DNA of 64,000 bases from Candidatus Paraprevotella stercoravium (GCA_944320795.1 CALUIU010000004.1:1-64000); one strand, 5' to 3'; shown: positions 36,238 to 45,676, counted from the first letter of the stretch. Made by a program: numbers and translations. The notes: generated from the letters alone by a model not told the origin.

Positions 36238-38154
36238 TTATTTATCCAACTTCTCAAAATCCGAGTTCTTACTCTTAAATTCCGGCACAATCTGTTTCAT
36301 ACAGCGCACCGTTTCCATACGATCCACAGTCTCTGCAATCAACTTCAGATGATCAATGGCTTTGACCACTTCTTCACGCTCATAATCACGAACATGAGCT
36401 CGGAAAATCTTCTCATTCGGGGTTGGCAGGGTATTTTCCTTGGTGGCCAACAATTCCTCATAGAGCTTTTCGCCCGGGCGCAAACCGGTATATTCGATTT
36501 TGATATCCTGATCGGGAACCAGACCTGCCAACTCAATCATACGGCGCGCCAGATCGGCAATCTTCACAGGCTTGCCCATATCGAAGACAAAGATTTCATT
36601 ACCCTCGCCCATTACGCCGGCTTCCAATACCAGACGCACAGCCTCAGGAATGGTCATAAAGTAACGAATAATATCAGGATGGGTCACGGTGAGCGGACCG
36701 CCCTTCAACAGCTGCTCGCGGAAGCGAGGGATCACCGAACCGTTGCTGCCCAATACATTACCGAAACGGGTGGTAATGAACTTGGTCTTGCCCTGAATAT
36801 CGCCCCGGGCAATGGCCAGACTCAAGGTCTGTACATAGATTTCGGCCAGACGTTTGGAAGCGCCCATCACATTGGTGGGGTTCACGGCCTTGTCGGTAGA
36901 GATCATCACAAAGCGTTCCACTCCGTATTCCACAGCCAGATCGGCCAAGTTACGGGTACCGATCACATTGGCCAGAACAGCCTCACAGGGGTTTTCTTCC
37001 ATCAAGGGTACATGCTTGTAGGCAGCGGCATGGAACACCACCTGAGGCTTATAGGTGCGCATCAGCCATTGCAGGCGGGGCACCACCCGGATATCACCGA
37101 TAATCGGGGTGAACTTCACATCGGGATAGGTATCTTCGAGTTCCAGGCGGATATTGTGCATCGGGGTCTCCGCCATATCGAAGAGCAGCAGTTCCTTCAG
37201 ACCGAAGGTGCAGAGCTGGCGGCAGATCTCGCTACCGATGGATCCGGCAGCTCCGGTTACGAGCACGGTCTTGCCCTGAAGTTCGTTTTTGATATTCTCC
37301 ATATTGATCTTGATCTCGTCACGGCCCAGCAGGTCTTCAATGCGCACCTCCGCCAGACGGGGCGGACGGACCTTGCCGTCACGGATCTCTTCGGTTTCGG
37401 GCAGCATCAGCAGGCTGACCTTGGCTTTCTCACCATAACGGATCAGACGCTCCTGCTCGGCTTCCACATCCTTGCGGTTCTGGAAAAGCAGGGCATTGGC
37501 CTGGGTATGGCGCAGCAGTTTCCGGAAATCCCGCTCATTCTCTATGGAATAAAGTTTCAAGCCGCCGATACGCTGGGTATCCCGGCTGCCGAAACGGACA
37601 TAACCAAGCAGCAGATTATCGCCCACCAAAGAAGAGAAAGAGGAAGGAGTCACCGGCTCTTTCTCGGGATCGATATAGATCAGCAAACGGCGACGGGTAT
37701 CCACACCTTGGGTTTGAAAAGAGTGCTGATAAAGCAACAGCAGCAGCACACGCACCAGAACCAGCAAGGCAAAGGTGAAAAGAAAATCCAGCAGAGTATT
37801 GAACACCCAAAGAGAAGTAGGCAATTCATCGACAAAGACAAAACGGACCAGAGCTGCCGTTGCCAGTGCGGAAAGCAGGCAGGCGAGCATGATGCGCAAG
37901 GATTCCGCCAACGAAGAGTGGCGGATAATGCCTTTATAAGTGCGGAACAGTAAAAAGAAGAGTAATGAGCAGACCATGCTGAGCACCAGAAAGATCCAGA
38001 AGGACCCGAAGGCCAGATGGTAGGAGAACAGATTGTTCGATAACAGATAAGTAAGCCACGTAACCACGCCGGAAAGCAGGACATCGGCGCCGAGAATCAG
38101 TTTCTGGTTCACAAACCGCGAACGCAGAATGAAATTCAGAAAAGACTTGATCAT
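36238..38154 (-). CDS. Membrane nucleotide-sugar 4,6-dehydratase (PglF/WbpM/CapD-like)
   Basis: 638 aa, typical of long-form dehydratases. Four hydrophobic N-terminal segments lie in the first 140 residues, followed by a CoA-binding-like domain and the SDR catalytic domain from about 295 (VLVTGAAGSIGSEICRQL, STDKAVNPTNVMGASKRLAE). It converts UDP-GlcNAc to the 4-keto-6-deoxy sugar. The product can feed the PglE and PglD homologues at 16.7-18.5 kb, giving a bacillosamine-type sugar (inference). Confidence 0.92.
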   Translation of the reverse strand: MIKSFLNFILRSRFVNQKLILGADVLLSGVVTWLTYLLSNNLFSYHLAFGSFWIFLVLSMVCSLLFFLLFRTYKGIIRHSSLAESLRIMLACLLSALATAALVRFVFVDELPTSLWVFNTLLDFLFTFALLVLVRVLLLLLYQHSFQTQGVDTRRRLLIYIDPEKEPVTPSSFSSLVGDNLLLGYVRFGSRDTQRIGGLKLYSIENERDFRKLLRHTQANALLFQNRKDVEAEQERLIRYGEKAKVSLLMLPETEEIRDGKVRPPRLAEVRIEDLLGRDEIKINMENIKNELQGKTVLVTGAAGSIGSEICRQLCTFGLKELLLFDMAETPMHNIRLELEDTYPDVKFTPIIGDIRVVPRLQWLMRTYKPQVVFHAAAYKHVPLMEENPCEAVLANVIGTRNLADLAVEYGVERFVMISTDKAVNPTNVMGASKRLAEIYVQTLSLAIARGDIQGKTKFITTRFGNVLGSNGSVIPRFREQLLKGGPLTVTHPDIIRYFMTIPEAVRLVLEAGVMGEGNEIFVFDMGKPVKIADLARRMIELAGLVPDQDIKIEYTGLRPGEKLYEELLATKENTLPTPNEKIFRAHVRDYEREEVVKAIDHLKLIAETVDRMETVRCMKQIVPEFKSKNSDFEKLDK

Positions 38155-38195
38155 AATATTATTTTTATTTTTATATTTTTATCGAAAAGCGGATA

Positions 38196-38256
38196 AACAA
38201 AAAAAAATAAAACCGACAAGGTAAAAGCCAAAACAAACAGTTGCGGTTTTATTTTT
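38196..38256 (-). terminator. Terminator-like hairpin between wecA-like and pglF-like genes
   Basis: Arms AAAATAAAACCG (ending 38215) and CGGTTTTATTTT (from 38244) enclose a 28-nt loop. On the minus strand the stem is followed by a long T run. It lies inside the operon, and no good promoter was seen after it, so it may cut down or regulate distal expression. Confidence 0.55.
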
Positions 38257-38261
38257 TCAGG

Positions 38262-39368
38262 TTATGACGGATTGGTATTTGCTGACATCCGGCTAAGCCG
38301 TCGGTTCAGAATCGCATGGAAGAGCAGCCACACCGCCACATCGGCCAGAAAGACCCAGGTGGGCGCGCACAAAGGCGCCAGAAAGGCATTCAGCCCCACA
38401 AACAGCAGGGAGAAGGCCACCAGGACATACATCACACAAAGGGGCTTCAGACCGGCCCGCAGCAGTTTGTGATGGATGTGGTTGCGGTCGGGCAGAAACA
38501 GGCCCTTGCCCGCGCGGTAGCGTACCAGCATCACCCGCACAATATCAAAACAAGGTACGATAAAAGCGGCCAGCGCAATCAGCGAAGTGCCTTCGGCCCA
38601 AGGATCACAATCGGGATAGCGGTGCATGAAGATCAGCAGTCCGTAGGAAAGCACATAGCCGAGACTCAGACTTCCGGCATCGCCCATAAAGAGCTTGAAG
38701 TTGCGCTGACGGCGACGGTACACATTATAGTACCAGAAAGGCAGCATGATGCCAAGCATGCTGGAAAAAAGAAGCAGATTTAAAAGATGGAAGTGGTGGG
38801 CGCTGAAATATGCAAACAAAAGAAGCGCCACCACTCCCAGACCGGAGGCGAGTCCGTCTATGCCGTCAATCAGATTCACGGCATTGGTGATATACACCAC
38901 AAAAAGAATCGTCAAAGGCAGACTAACCCATTTTGAAATTTCGGTAATACCGAAAAGTCCGCCCAGAGAATTCAGACCGACTCCGGCCATCCAGAGCATC
39001 AAGGCTCCGAATATCTGAACCAAGAATTTGCGTTTGTAACCCAGACCGATCAGATCGTCGAGCAGTCCCATGATATAGACCAGCACCAGACCGGCACCGA
39101 AAAAGCCCATGTGGGACAGGGATTCGGTATAGGCGCTGAGATACGCCAGAGACTCCAGTTTGATGATGCAGCTGCCGACCAGGAACAGGCTGAAGAAAAG
39201 CACCGGCACAAAACAGGAGCCGCCCAGACGGGACGAGGGCGTGCGGTGCTGTTTGCGGGCCTCGGGCTTGTCAAACAGTTTTTTCTGGTAAGATACAAGC
39301 AGAATCTGCGGTAGGGAAATGACGGTAAATAAAAAGGAAATGATAAATATAAGGACTGCGTAAAGCAT
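38262..39368 (-). CDS. WecA/TagO-like undecaprenyl-phosphate sugar-1-phosphate transferase
   Basis: 368 aa from MLYAVLIFI, which begins with the first membrane helix; the frame remains open to 39437. About ten helices. Family motifs are YIMGLLDDLIGLG (Mg site), AVNLIDGIDGLASGLG, LFMGDAGSLSLG, and PDRNHIHHKLLRAGL. It places GlcNAc-1-P or a similar sugar on undecaprenyl phosphate. Having this and a PglC-like enzyme in one locus is unusual. It is the first gene after the main promoter. Confidence 0.92.
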   Translation of the reverse strand: MLYAVLIFIISFLFTVISLPQILLVSYQKKLFDKPEARKQHRTPSSRLGGSCFVPVLFFSLFLVGSCIIKLESLAYLSAYTESLSHMGFFGAGLVLVYIMGLLDDLIGLGYKRKFLVQIFGALMLWMAGVGLNSLGGLFGITEISKWVSLPLTILFVVYITNAVNLIDGIDGLASGLGVVALLLFAYFSAHHFHLLNLLLFSSMLGIMLPFWYYNVYRRRQRNFKLFMGDAGSLSLGYVLSYGLLIFMHRYPDCDPWAEGTSLIALAAFIVPCFDIVRVMLVRYRAGKGLFLPDRNHIHHKLLRAGLKPLCVMYVLVAFSLLFVGLNAFLAPLCAPTWVFLADVAVWLLFHAILNRRLSRMSANTNPS

Positions 39369-39490
39369 AAGGAATAACTTTTCTGAATGTACGGGAAACA
39401 TTCCCGTCCGGCACGGCTTCGCCACCGTCGCTCCCATCTTTCGGAAAGCGGCAGTATGCGGCCGGAATATTCTGTTTTACAGAACTGCCC
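39369..39490 (-). promoter_or_regulatory. Structured 5' leader of the capsule operon
   Basis: The roughly 120-nt leader holds two clear hairpins: TTCTGT/ACAGAA (about 39470-39485) and ACGGGAA/TTCCCGT (39391-39407, loop 3 nt), plus a weaker GGC/GCC stem between them. No UpxY-type antiterminator gene precedes the locus, so leader structure could itself regulate expression. Confidence 0.4.
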
Positions 39491-39496
39491 GGTCTA

Positions 39497-39528
39497 CAAA
39501 AGTAGCACTTATTAAAGAAAAGGACAAA
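39497..39528 (-). promoter_or_regulatory. Main promoter of the capsule operon
   Basis: On the minus strand TTTG (39525-39528) and TACTTTTG (39497-39504) are 20 nt apart, a perfect consensus. No inverted repeats flanking it were seen, so there is no sign of an invertible switch. Confidence 0.85.
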
Positions 39529-39547
39529 TTTTCCTGACCTTTTTTCT

Positions 39548-39757
39548 TCATAAATAGGTTTTTAATTCCTTGCTTCTGTGAATAAATACCAACAAATCCA
39601 GCGATTCGGCACCGTACTCTTCCTTTAATAGGGAATAACACAAATGGCTGGTATTTTTCTTAAAAAAAGATATATCAAACATCCGTTCCATAAAAAATCT
39701 GTAATAGAAAATGCCAAATTCTTGAATTACCGTTTTTTGTTTTACTTTTAAATCCAT
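39548..39757 (-). CDS. Hypothetical 69-aa ORF, doubtful
   Basis: The translation is fairly protein-like (SLLKEEYGAESLDLLVF) but matches no known family. Its start lies only 15 nt from the divergent protease gene and overlaps that gene's likely promoter. Any promoter of its own would have to lie inside the protease gene. It may be a remnant or chance. Confidence 0.3.
   Translation of the reverse strand: MDLKVKQKTVIQEFGIFYYRFFMERMFDISFFKKNTSHLCYSLLKEEYGAESLDLLVFIHRSKELKTYL
39722..39750 (+). promoter_or_regulatory. Probable promoter for the C11 protease gene
   Basis: TTG (39722-39724) and TACTTTTA (39743-39750, one base from consensus) are 18 nt apart. The ATG follows at 39773. Confidence 0.45.
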
Positions 39758-39772
39758 ATTATTAAAAAAATT

Positions 39773-41098
39773 ATGTTACATCATCTCAAAGGAAAATGGA
39801 TCATTTTTCTGACAACCGCGCTCGCTCTGGGAGCCTGTCAGACTGAAGAGACAACACCCGAAGGAACCGCCGACAACGGCAGAAGAACGGTGCTGGTCTA
39901 TATGAACGCACGGAACTCGCTTTATAATAATGTACAGGCGGACTCGCTGGAAATCGCTCTGGGAGCCCGGGAAATGAATCCGGAGGACCGGATCCTGCTA
40001 TATGTATGCAAGGACGCCAAGTCGTACCTGTACCGCATCAGCGCCTCAGGCACCCGGCTGCTGATGCAGTTCGGCAAAGACCTGAACGCGTCCAACCCGA
40101 AACAGCTGGAAATGCTGCTGAAATGGACCCGGGAAAACTTCCCGTCGAAATCTTACGGCCTGGTGCTGTGGTCGCACTCCGACGGTTGGCTGCCGTCAAC
40201 CAATGTATCGCGTGCCGGCTCTAGAGGATTCGGCGTGGATGTGGGCGCCGACGGAAATCCGTGGTCGGACCGCACCTCAGACGGCAATCTGGGTTACCAG
40301 ATGAACATTACGGATCTGGCACAGGCGGTAAGCGCCAGCGGCATACGGCCGGAATTCATCTTCTTCGACTCCTGCCTCATGCTGGGCGTGGAGGCGGCTT
40401 ACGACCTGAGAAACGTGACGGACTGGGTCATCGGATCGCCGGCACAGATCCCGGGTGTGGGAGCGCAATATCAGGATATGATGAAACAGGCGCTGTTCAG
40501 CCAGCCGCTGAACCCGCAGGCGTTCACGGAAGGATATGTGCAGCAGGCTTCGTCTTACCCGGAATACGGGGATATGGGTGTGGTCCTGGGAGCCATCAAG
40601 ACGGAAAAACTGGAAGCGCTGGCAGCCTGCACCAAAAGCATGATCGGAAAATACGCGGACGGACAGGAACCGGACCTGAACGGGGTACTGGCATACGACC
40701 GCTATCTGTGGCAGTATTTCTACCGCCCGGAATATTATGACCTGAAACAGGTGATGCTGCGCCTGATCACGGACGAAGCGGACCGGCAGACCTGGCTGCA
40801 GGCGCTGGAAGCGTGTGTGCACTACCCCGCCGCCACTCCGTATGTGAATTTCTGGAGCAATTATGCGTCCGACCGGCTGTACCTGAATCCGGGAGAATTT
40901 ACGGCCGTCTCGACTTTCGTGCCGCAGCAGCGCTACAAGGATCATGCCGCGGACTGTATCTACGGGGATCTGAATCAGGCTTTTGCCGACACGGAATGGG
41001 CGCAGGCCAGCGGATGGAGCGACAACGCTTACCTGAAAAATCTCCTGAACCCGACACCGCCTACCGAAGAAAATACACCGGAAACAGAAGAAAATTAG
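39773..41098 (+). CDS. Clostripain-related (C11) cysteine protease, lipoprotein
   Basis: 441 aa. The signal peptide has a lipobox (ALALGAC). The C11 catalytic pair is visible: His in GLVLWSHSDGW and Cys in FIFFDSCLMLGVEAAY. VLVYMNARNSLYNNVQ begins the caspase-like fold. The tail is Pro/Glu/Thr-rich. Such proteins are exported to the cell surface or periplasm and cut after basic residues in known members; the actual substrate is unknown. Confidence 0.88.
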   Translation: MLHHLKGKWIIFLTTALALGACQTEETTPEGTADNGRRTVLVYMNARNSLYNNVQADSLEIALGAREMNPEDRILLYVCKDAKSYLYRISASGTRLLMQFGKDLNASNPKQLEMLLKWTRENFPSKSYGLVLWSHSDGWLPSTNVSRAGSRGFGVDVGADGNPWSDRTSDGNLGYQMNITDLAQAVSASGIRPEFIFFDSCLMLGVEAAYDLRNVTDWVIGSPAQIPGVGAQYQDMMKQALFSQPLNPQAFTEGYVQQASSYPEYGDMGVVLGAIKTEKLEALAACTKSMIGKYADGQEPDLNGVLAYDRYLWQYFYRPEYYDLKQVMLRLITDEADRQTWLQALEACVHYPAATPYVNFWSNYASDRLYLNPGEFTAVSTFVPQQRYKDHAADCIYGDLNQAFADTEWAQASGWSDNAYLKNLLNPTPPTEENTPETEEN

Positions 41099-41107
41099 CA
41101 TTTGCCC

Positions 41108-41137
41108 TTGCAAATCCGATTTTTTTCCTTACCTTTG
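41108..41137 (+). promoter_or_regulatory. Promoter for tRNA-Trp
   Basis: TTG (41108-41110) and TACCTTTG (41130-41137) are 19 nt apart, and the mature tRNA begins at 41174. Confidence 0.65.
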
Positions 41138-41173
41138 CACCCGTTAAGGAAAAACAAACCTTGACGGGCCCCT

Positions 41174-41246
41174 ACGGGAATAGCTCAGTTGGTAGAGCAC
41201 CGGTCTCCAAAACCGGGTGTCGGGAGTTCGAGCCTCTCTTCCCGTG
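41174..41246 (+). tRNA. tRNA-Trp (CCA)
   Basis: The acceptor stem ACGGGAA/TTCCCGT, D arm (agctcagttggtagagc), anticodon loop ctCCAaa, and T arm (gggagttcgagcctctc) are all present. The discriminator base is G at 41246. CCA is not encoded. In many Bacteroidota this tRNA precedes secE-nusG; here those genes do not follow. Confidence 0.95.
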
Positions 41247-41257
41247 CCTTCATAAAA

Positions 41258-41292
41258 TCCTGCAAGTCATTGACTTGCAGGACTTTCTTTTT
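41258..41292 (+). terminator. Hairpin after tRNA-Trp
   Basis: The arms TCCTGCAAGTCA and TGACTTGCAGGA (41258-41269 and 41271-41282) are perfect complements and a T-rich tract follows. It probably ends the tRNA transcript. Confidence 0.7.
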
Positions 41293-41330
41293 ATAGGTCG
41301 GACAGAATCCGGACAGTAATAACACACAAA

Positions 41331-41357
41331 AAAACGCCTCCCGAAAGGAGGCGTTTT
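41331..41357 (-). terminator. Rubrerythrin terminator
   Basis: AAAACGCCTCC (41331-41341) and GGAGGCGTTTT (41347-41357) form an 11-bp stem, with a T run after it on the minus strand. Confidence 0.88.
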
Positions 41358-41375
41358 CTATTTCAGAACCAGAAA

Positions 41376-41954
41376 TTAATAGTTTTCCTTCTTCACTTCG
41401 AAGTAAGCCTGAGGATGCTGGCAAGCCGGGCATACCTGAGGAGCGTTCTTGCCCTTTACGGTGAAACCGCAGTTACGGCACTGCCATACCACTTCTTCGT
41501 CTTTCTCAAACACTTTCATGTTCTCGATGTTGTTCACGAAGGCCTGGTAGCGCTCTTCATGTCCCTTCTCGGCAATGGAGATCATACGATACATGGCAGC
41601 AATGGCCGGGAAACCTTCCTCATCGGCAATCTCCGCAAACTTCGGATAGTCCAGACTCCACTCTTCGTGCTCACCGGCAGCGGCTGCCTTCAGATTCTCC
41701 AGAGTAGTACCGATCACTCCGGCCGGGAAAGAAGCCTGGATCTCTACCATACCGCCTTCCAGCCACTTGAACATACGCTTGGCGTGCTCTTTCTCCTGAT
41801 CGGCTGTCTCGGTAAAGATGGCGGCAATCTGCTCGTAACCTTCTTTCTTGGCTACACTGGCAAAATAAGTATAACGCATGCGGGCCTGTGATTCGCCGGC
41901 AAATGAAGTCATCAGATTCTTCTCTGTACGGGTTCCTTTCAAACTCTTTTCCAT
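41376..41954 (-). CDS. rbr: Rubrerythrin
   Basis: 192 aa from MEKSLKGTRT (41960 is an alternative start). The N-terminal ferritin-like four-helix domain carries di-iron ligands in ESQARMRYTYFA, DQEKEHAKRMF, and AEKGHEERYQAF. The C-terminal rubredoxin-like site is WQCRNCGFTVKG with QVCPACQHP. It reduces hydrogen peroxide in anaerobes. It stands alone and has a PerR-like operator at its promoter. Confidence 0.97.
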   Translation of the reverse strand: MEKSLKGTRTEKNLMTSFAGESQARMRYTYFASVAKKEGYEQIAAIFTETADQEKEHAKRMFKWLEGGMVEIQASFPAGVIGTTLENLKAAAAGEHEEWSLDYPKFAEIADEEGFPAIAAMYRMISIAEKGHEERYQAFVNNIENMKVFEKDEEVVWQCRNCGFTVKGKNAPQVCPACQHPQAYFEVKKENY

Positions 41955-42029
41955 AATCAATATCCTTTTATTAGTTTATATTTATAATTGGTATCTCAAT
42001 CGTTTCTTACGATTTTTCTTTTGACATTG

Positions 42030-42069
42030 CAAAGATAAGAATTTATTTTCAAAGTTGTAATAATTACAA
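42030..42069 (-). promoter_or_regulatory. Rubrerythrin promoter with PerR/Fur-like operator
   Basis: The -7 box on the minus strand is TATCTTTG (42030-42037). A perfect 7-1-7 palindrome, TTGTAATAATTACAA, lies at 42055-42069, where the -33 box would be. The known PerR box is TTATAATnATTATAA, so two symmetric substitutions separate them. This suggests repression relieved by peroxide. Confidence 0.6.
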
Positions 42070-42195
42070 ATCTTTTTTGAGTTAAGAAATCATAATGTCC
42101 GAAACTCGGTGTCCAAAAGCTTTCCGAAGCATGCCGCTAAAGGTAAATACTTCTTTTGAAAAGTACAAGGATTTTGTTTTTTTTAATGGGGGAAT

Positions 42196-42222
42196 AAAAA
42201 AGGAGTGCCTTTACAGCACTCC
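42196..42222 (-). terminator. Terminator of the his operon
   Basis: Arms GGAGTGC and GCACTCC (42202-42208 and 42216-42222) are followed on the minus strand by a T run. The stem begins inside the last codons of hisB. Confidence 0.82.
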
Positions 42223-43320
42223 CTTGCTTGACGGTAATTCATAATGGTAAATATCGCGTTTCACGGCCATGCGGATGCTGCGGCCCAAAGCCTTGAAGAT
42301 GCCTTCGATCTTGTGGTGCTCGTTGTCGCCACGGGCCTGGATATTCAGATTCATGCCGGAGGCATCGCTCAGACTCTTGAAGAAATGGAAGAACATCTCG
42401 GTAGGCATGCTGCCGATATACTCGCGGTGGAACTCGGCATCCCACACGATCCAGGGACGGCCTCCGAAGTCGAGCACCACCTGACACAGGCTGTCGTCCA
42501 TCGGAAGGGTGAAACCGTAACGCTCGATACCGCGCTTGTCGCCCAGGGCCTTGCGCAGGCATTCTCCCAGAGCCAGGGCCACATCTTCAATGGTGTGGTG
42601 CTCGTCTACCTGCAGGTCACCGTGCATGCGGATATCCAGGTCGAGACGGCCGTGGCGGGCTATCTGCTCCAGCATATGGTCGAAGAAACCGATACCGGTA
42701 TCGATGTGGCAGATGCCTTGTCCGTCCAGATTCAGGCGCACGCGGATATCGGTCTCCGAGGTGGTGCGCTCCACTTCCACACAGCGCTCGCCGGCATAAA
42801 GAATCTCGGCGATCTGATCCCAGTTGTCAACATAGGTAATGGCGGGATGATCGAAGGAATTCCCATCACGCTCCTTCAGGATAAGGGCCTTGCAGCCGAG
42901 ATTCAGGGCCAGCTGGGCATCGGTCTCCCGGTCACCGATCACATAGCTGCCGGCCAGATCGTAGCTGCCGTCCATATACTCGGTGAGCATGGCGGTGCCG
43001 GGCTTGCGGGTCGGCTCGTTCTGCTCGGGCAGGGTGCAGTCGATATGGGCGTTCTTGAAGAAAACGCCTTCTGTGGCAAACACACTGAGCATCAAGGTAT
43101 GAACGGGCATAAAGTCCTCATAGGGGAAAGCAGGAGTTCCCAGACCGTCCTGGTTGCTCACCATGATAAAGTCATAATCCAGATTCTTGGTGATGAAATG
43201 CAGGTTCCGGATCACGCCGGGCTTGAAAAGCAGTTTCTGAAAGGAATCTACCTGAAAATCTTCGGGCTCACAGATCAGTGTGCCGTCACGGTCGATAAAA
43301 AGCAATCGCTTCTTGTTCAT
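42211..43320 (-). CDS. hisB: Bifunctional histidinol-phosphatase/imidazoleglycerol-phosphate dehydratase
   Basis: 369 aa. The N-terminal HAD phosphatase (about 1-165) has [24 protein letters not shown], and [10 protein letters not shown]. The C-terminal IGPD domain (about 178-369) has [31 protein letters not shown], and [16 protein letters not shown], the Mn-binding His clusters. It does steps 6 and 8 of histidine synthesis. It is the last gene of hisG-hisD-hisC-hisB. Confidence 0.97.
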   Translation of the reverse strand: MNKKRLLFIDRDGTLICEPEDFQVDSFQKLLFKPGVIRNLHFITKNLDYDFIMVSNQDGLGTPAFPYEDFMPVHTLMLSVFATEGVFFKNAHIDCTLPEQNEPTRKPGTAMLTEYMDGSYDLAGSYVIGDRETDAQLALNLGCKALILKERDGNSFDHPAITYVDNWDQIAEILYAGERCVEVERTTSETDIRVRLNLDGQGICHIDTGIGFFDHMLEQIARHGRLDLDIRMHGDLQVDEHHTIEDVALALGECLRKALGDKRGIERYGFTLPMDDSLCQVVLDFGGRPWIVWDAEFHREYIGSMPTEMFFHFFKSLSDASGMNLNIQARGDNEHHKIEGIFKALGRSIRMAVKRDIYHYELPSSKGVL

Positions 43321-43340
43321 GTTTTTCGTTGTTTATAAGA

Positions 43341-44375
43341 TTAATATTGTCGTAAAGCGGCCAGTAAGGCGCTGTTTTCGTCTTTGGTTCCGATAGTCAC
43401 GCGCAGGCAGTCGCCGCACAGTTCGATCTTGCTGCGGTTACGCACAATGATGCCGCGCTCCACCAGATAGCGGTAGATGCGGTCGGCTCCGTCCACACGG
43501 GCCAGGAAGAAGTTGGCGTCACTGGGATACACACAGCGGCACAAAGGCAGTTCGGCAAAGGCACGCATCATCTGGCCGCGCTCTTCCTTCAGGGTGGAGA
43601 TCCACTTCTCGATCTCGAAACGGTGGTCGAGCTGGCTCAGCGCCTGATCCTGGGTCAGCTGGCTGATATTATAGGGGTATTTCACCTTGTTGAACAGGGC
43701 GATGATCTCGGGAGAGGCAAAAGCCATGCCGAGACGGATGGCGGCAGAGGCCCAGGCCTTGGAGAAGGTGTTCAGCACAATCAGATTGGGATAGCGCTGC
43801 AGATCCAGACGGAAGGGACGCTGCTGGGAGAAGTCGGAATAGGCTTCGTCGATCACCACAATACCGTCAAACTGCTCCAACAGGCGCTCCATCTCCGGAC
43901 GGGAGAGGTCGTTGCCGGTAGGGTTGTTGGGCGAACAGAGGAAGATGGCCTTGGTATGCTCGTCGCAAGCGGCCAGCAGATCGTCGGCACGGAAGCAGTA
44001 GCTGGCATCCAGGGATACCTTGCGGTAGGCCACATTGTTGATGTCGGCACAGACTTCATACATGCCATAGGTGGGTGAGATGGCCACGACATTGTCCACG
44101 CCGGGCTCACAGAACACACGGAACACCAGGTCGATGGCTTCATCACTGCCGTTGCCCAGGAAAATGCTGGCGGCAGGCACTTCCTTGATGCGGGAAAGGG
44201 TCTGCTTCAGGTGGAGCTGCAGCGGGTCGGGATAACGGTTGTAGGGGGCGTTGTAGGGATTCTCGTTGGCATCGAGAAATACCGTGGCTTCCACTCCTTT
44301 ATATTCGTCGCGCGCGGAACTGTAGGGTTTCAGGCGCCAGATATTGGGGCGCACAAGTTGTTCCAGATTTTTCAT
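43341..44375 (-). CDS. hisC: Histidinol-phosphate aminotransferase
   Basis: 344 aa. The PLP Lys is in [36 protein letters not shown] and [17 protein letters not shown] are typical of HisC. It moves an amino group from glutamate to imidazole-acetol phosphate. It lies 20 nt after hisD and 20 nt before hisB. Confidence 0.97.
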   Translation of the reverse strand: MKNLEQLVRPNIWRLKPYSSARDEYKGVEATVFLDANENPYNAPYNRYPDPLQLHLKQTLSRIKEVPAASIFLGNGSDEAIDLVFRVFCEPGVDNVVAISPTYGMYEVCADINNVAYRKVSLDASYCFRADDLLAACDEHTKAIFLCSPNNPTGNDLSRPEMERLLEQFDGIVVIDEAYSDFSQQRPFRLDLQRYPNLIVLNTFSKAWASAAIRLGMAFASPEIIALFNKVKYPYNISQLTQDQALSQLDHRFEIEKWISTLKEERGQMMRAFAELPLCRCVYPSDANFFLARVDGADRIYRYLVERGIIVRNRSKIELCGDCLRVTIGTKDENSALLAALRQY

Positions 44376-44395
44376 ATCGATCTTTTTTTAAGGGT

Positions 44396-45676
44396 TTACA
44401 GACTGTTCAGACGAAGGGTCATGGCGTTCTTGTGGGCATCGAGATGTTCGTTGGCGGCCATGACGGCTACCGTAGGACCGATGCGGCGTACCCCTTCGGG
44501 GGTGAGTTCCTGGAAGGTGATCTTGCGGTGGTAGCTGTCGAGATTGACACCGCTGTAGGCCGTGGCATAGCCGTTGGTCGGCAGGGTGTGGTTGGTACCG
44601 GACGCATAGTCGCCGGCACTCTCGGGAGTCCACGAACCGAGGAACACGCTGCCGGCATTGACCACGCCTTGCGCCAGCTCCAGATAGTCGGCGGTCTCGA
44701 TGATGAGGTGCTCGGGAGCATAGCGGTTGGTCAGGGCCAGGGCTTCGGCACGGTCGCGCACCAGAATGATCTTACTGCTCTCCAGGGCACGGCTGGCAAT
44801 TTCCTGACGGGGCAGCTGCGCCAGCTGACGCTCCACTTCGGCTACAACCTGCGGAATCAGTTCCTCGGAGGTGGTGACCAGCAGCACCTGACTGTCCACA
44901 CCGTGCTCGGCCTGGGACAGGAGATCGGCGGCCACAAAGTCGGGACGGGAGGTCTCGTCGGCCAGCACTTCCACTTCCGACGGACCGGCAGGCATGTCGA
45001 TGGCTACATCGTGCAGGGATACCTGCTGCTTGGCGGCGGTGACATACTGGTTGCCGGGACCGAAGATCTTGTAGACCTTGGGCACGGATTCGGTACCGTA
45101 GGCCATGGCGCCGATGGCCTGCACACCGCCGGCCTTGAAGATTTTGCTCACGCCGGCCACACGGGCGGCATAGAGAATGGCGGGATGGATCTTGCCCTCA
45201 CGGTTGGGCGGCGTGCAGAGCACGATCTCACCGCAACCGGCAATGCGGGCGGGGGTGGCGAGCATCAGCACCGTAGAGAACAGGGGGGCGGTGCCGCCGG
45301 GAATATAGAGTCCTACCTTTTCGATGGGGACGTATTTCTGCCAGCAGGTCACTCCTTCGGTCACCTGCACAGGACGGCTCTCGAAACGCTGGGCGGCATG
45401 GAACTTCTCAATGTTCGCATGGGCCTGACGCAGGGCTTCCTTCAGTTCGTCGGACACCAGGCGGTCAGCCTCGTCCCACTCGGCATCGCTCACGGCCAGA
45501 CTGTCCAGACGGACATGGTCAAACCGTTCTTCGTATTCTTTCACAGCCTCGTCACCACGGCCGCGCACAGCCTGCAGCACCGTGCGCACGGTGTCGTTCA
45601 GCGTGGTGACATCCAAAGCCGGACGACGGAGCAGTTCCTCCCATTGGGAGGGATCGGGATATCGGATAATATTCAT
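44396..45676 (-). CDS. hisD: Histidinol dehydrogenase
   Basis: 426 aa from MNIIRYPDP (the frame opens eight codons earlier). [45 protein letters not shown], and [15 protein letters not shown] are standard HisD blocks, with Zn-ligand residues in the Gln/His motif. It catalyses the last two steps of histidine synthesis. Confidence 0.97.
   Translation of the reverse strand: MNIIRYPDPSQWEELLRRPALDVTTLNDTVRTVLQAVRGRGDEAVKEYEERFDHVRLDSLAVSDAEWDEADRLVSDELKEALRQAHANIEKFHAAQRFESRPVQVTEGVTCWQKYVPIEKVGLYIPGGTAPLFSTVLMLATPARIAGCGEIVLCTPPNREGKIHPAILYAARVAGVSKIFKAGGVQAIGAMAYGTESVPKVYKIFGPGNQYVTAAKQQVSLHDVAIDMPAGPSEVEVLADETSRPDFVAADLLSQAEHGVDSQVLLVTTSEELIPQVVAEVERQLAQLPRQEIASRALESSKIILVRDRAEALALTNRYAPEHLIIETADYLELAQGVVNAGSVFLGSWTPESAGDYASGTNHTLPTNGYATAYSGVNLDSYHRKITFQELTPEGVRRIGPTVAVMAANEHLDAHKNAMTLRLNSL

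Noticed and set aside
36349..37953. Plus-strand open frame of 534 codons
   Set aside because: Shadow of the pglF-like gene; His/Gln-rich translation without a family match.
39369..39770. Invertible promoter or UpxY/UpxZ genes before the capsule locus
   Set aside because: No inverted repeats flanking the promoter and no NusG-like gene were found; the short ORF at 39548 does not resemble UpxY or UpxZ.
41185..41433. Minus-strand 82-codon frame across tRNA-Trp
   Set aside because: It is a translation of the tRNA complement and terminators (RLELPTPGFGDRCSTN is a known artefact pattern).
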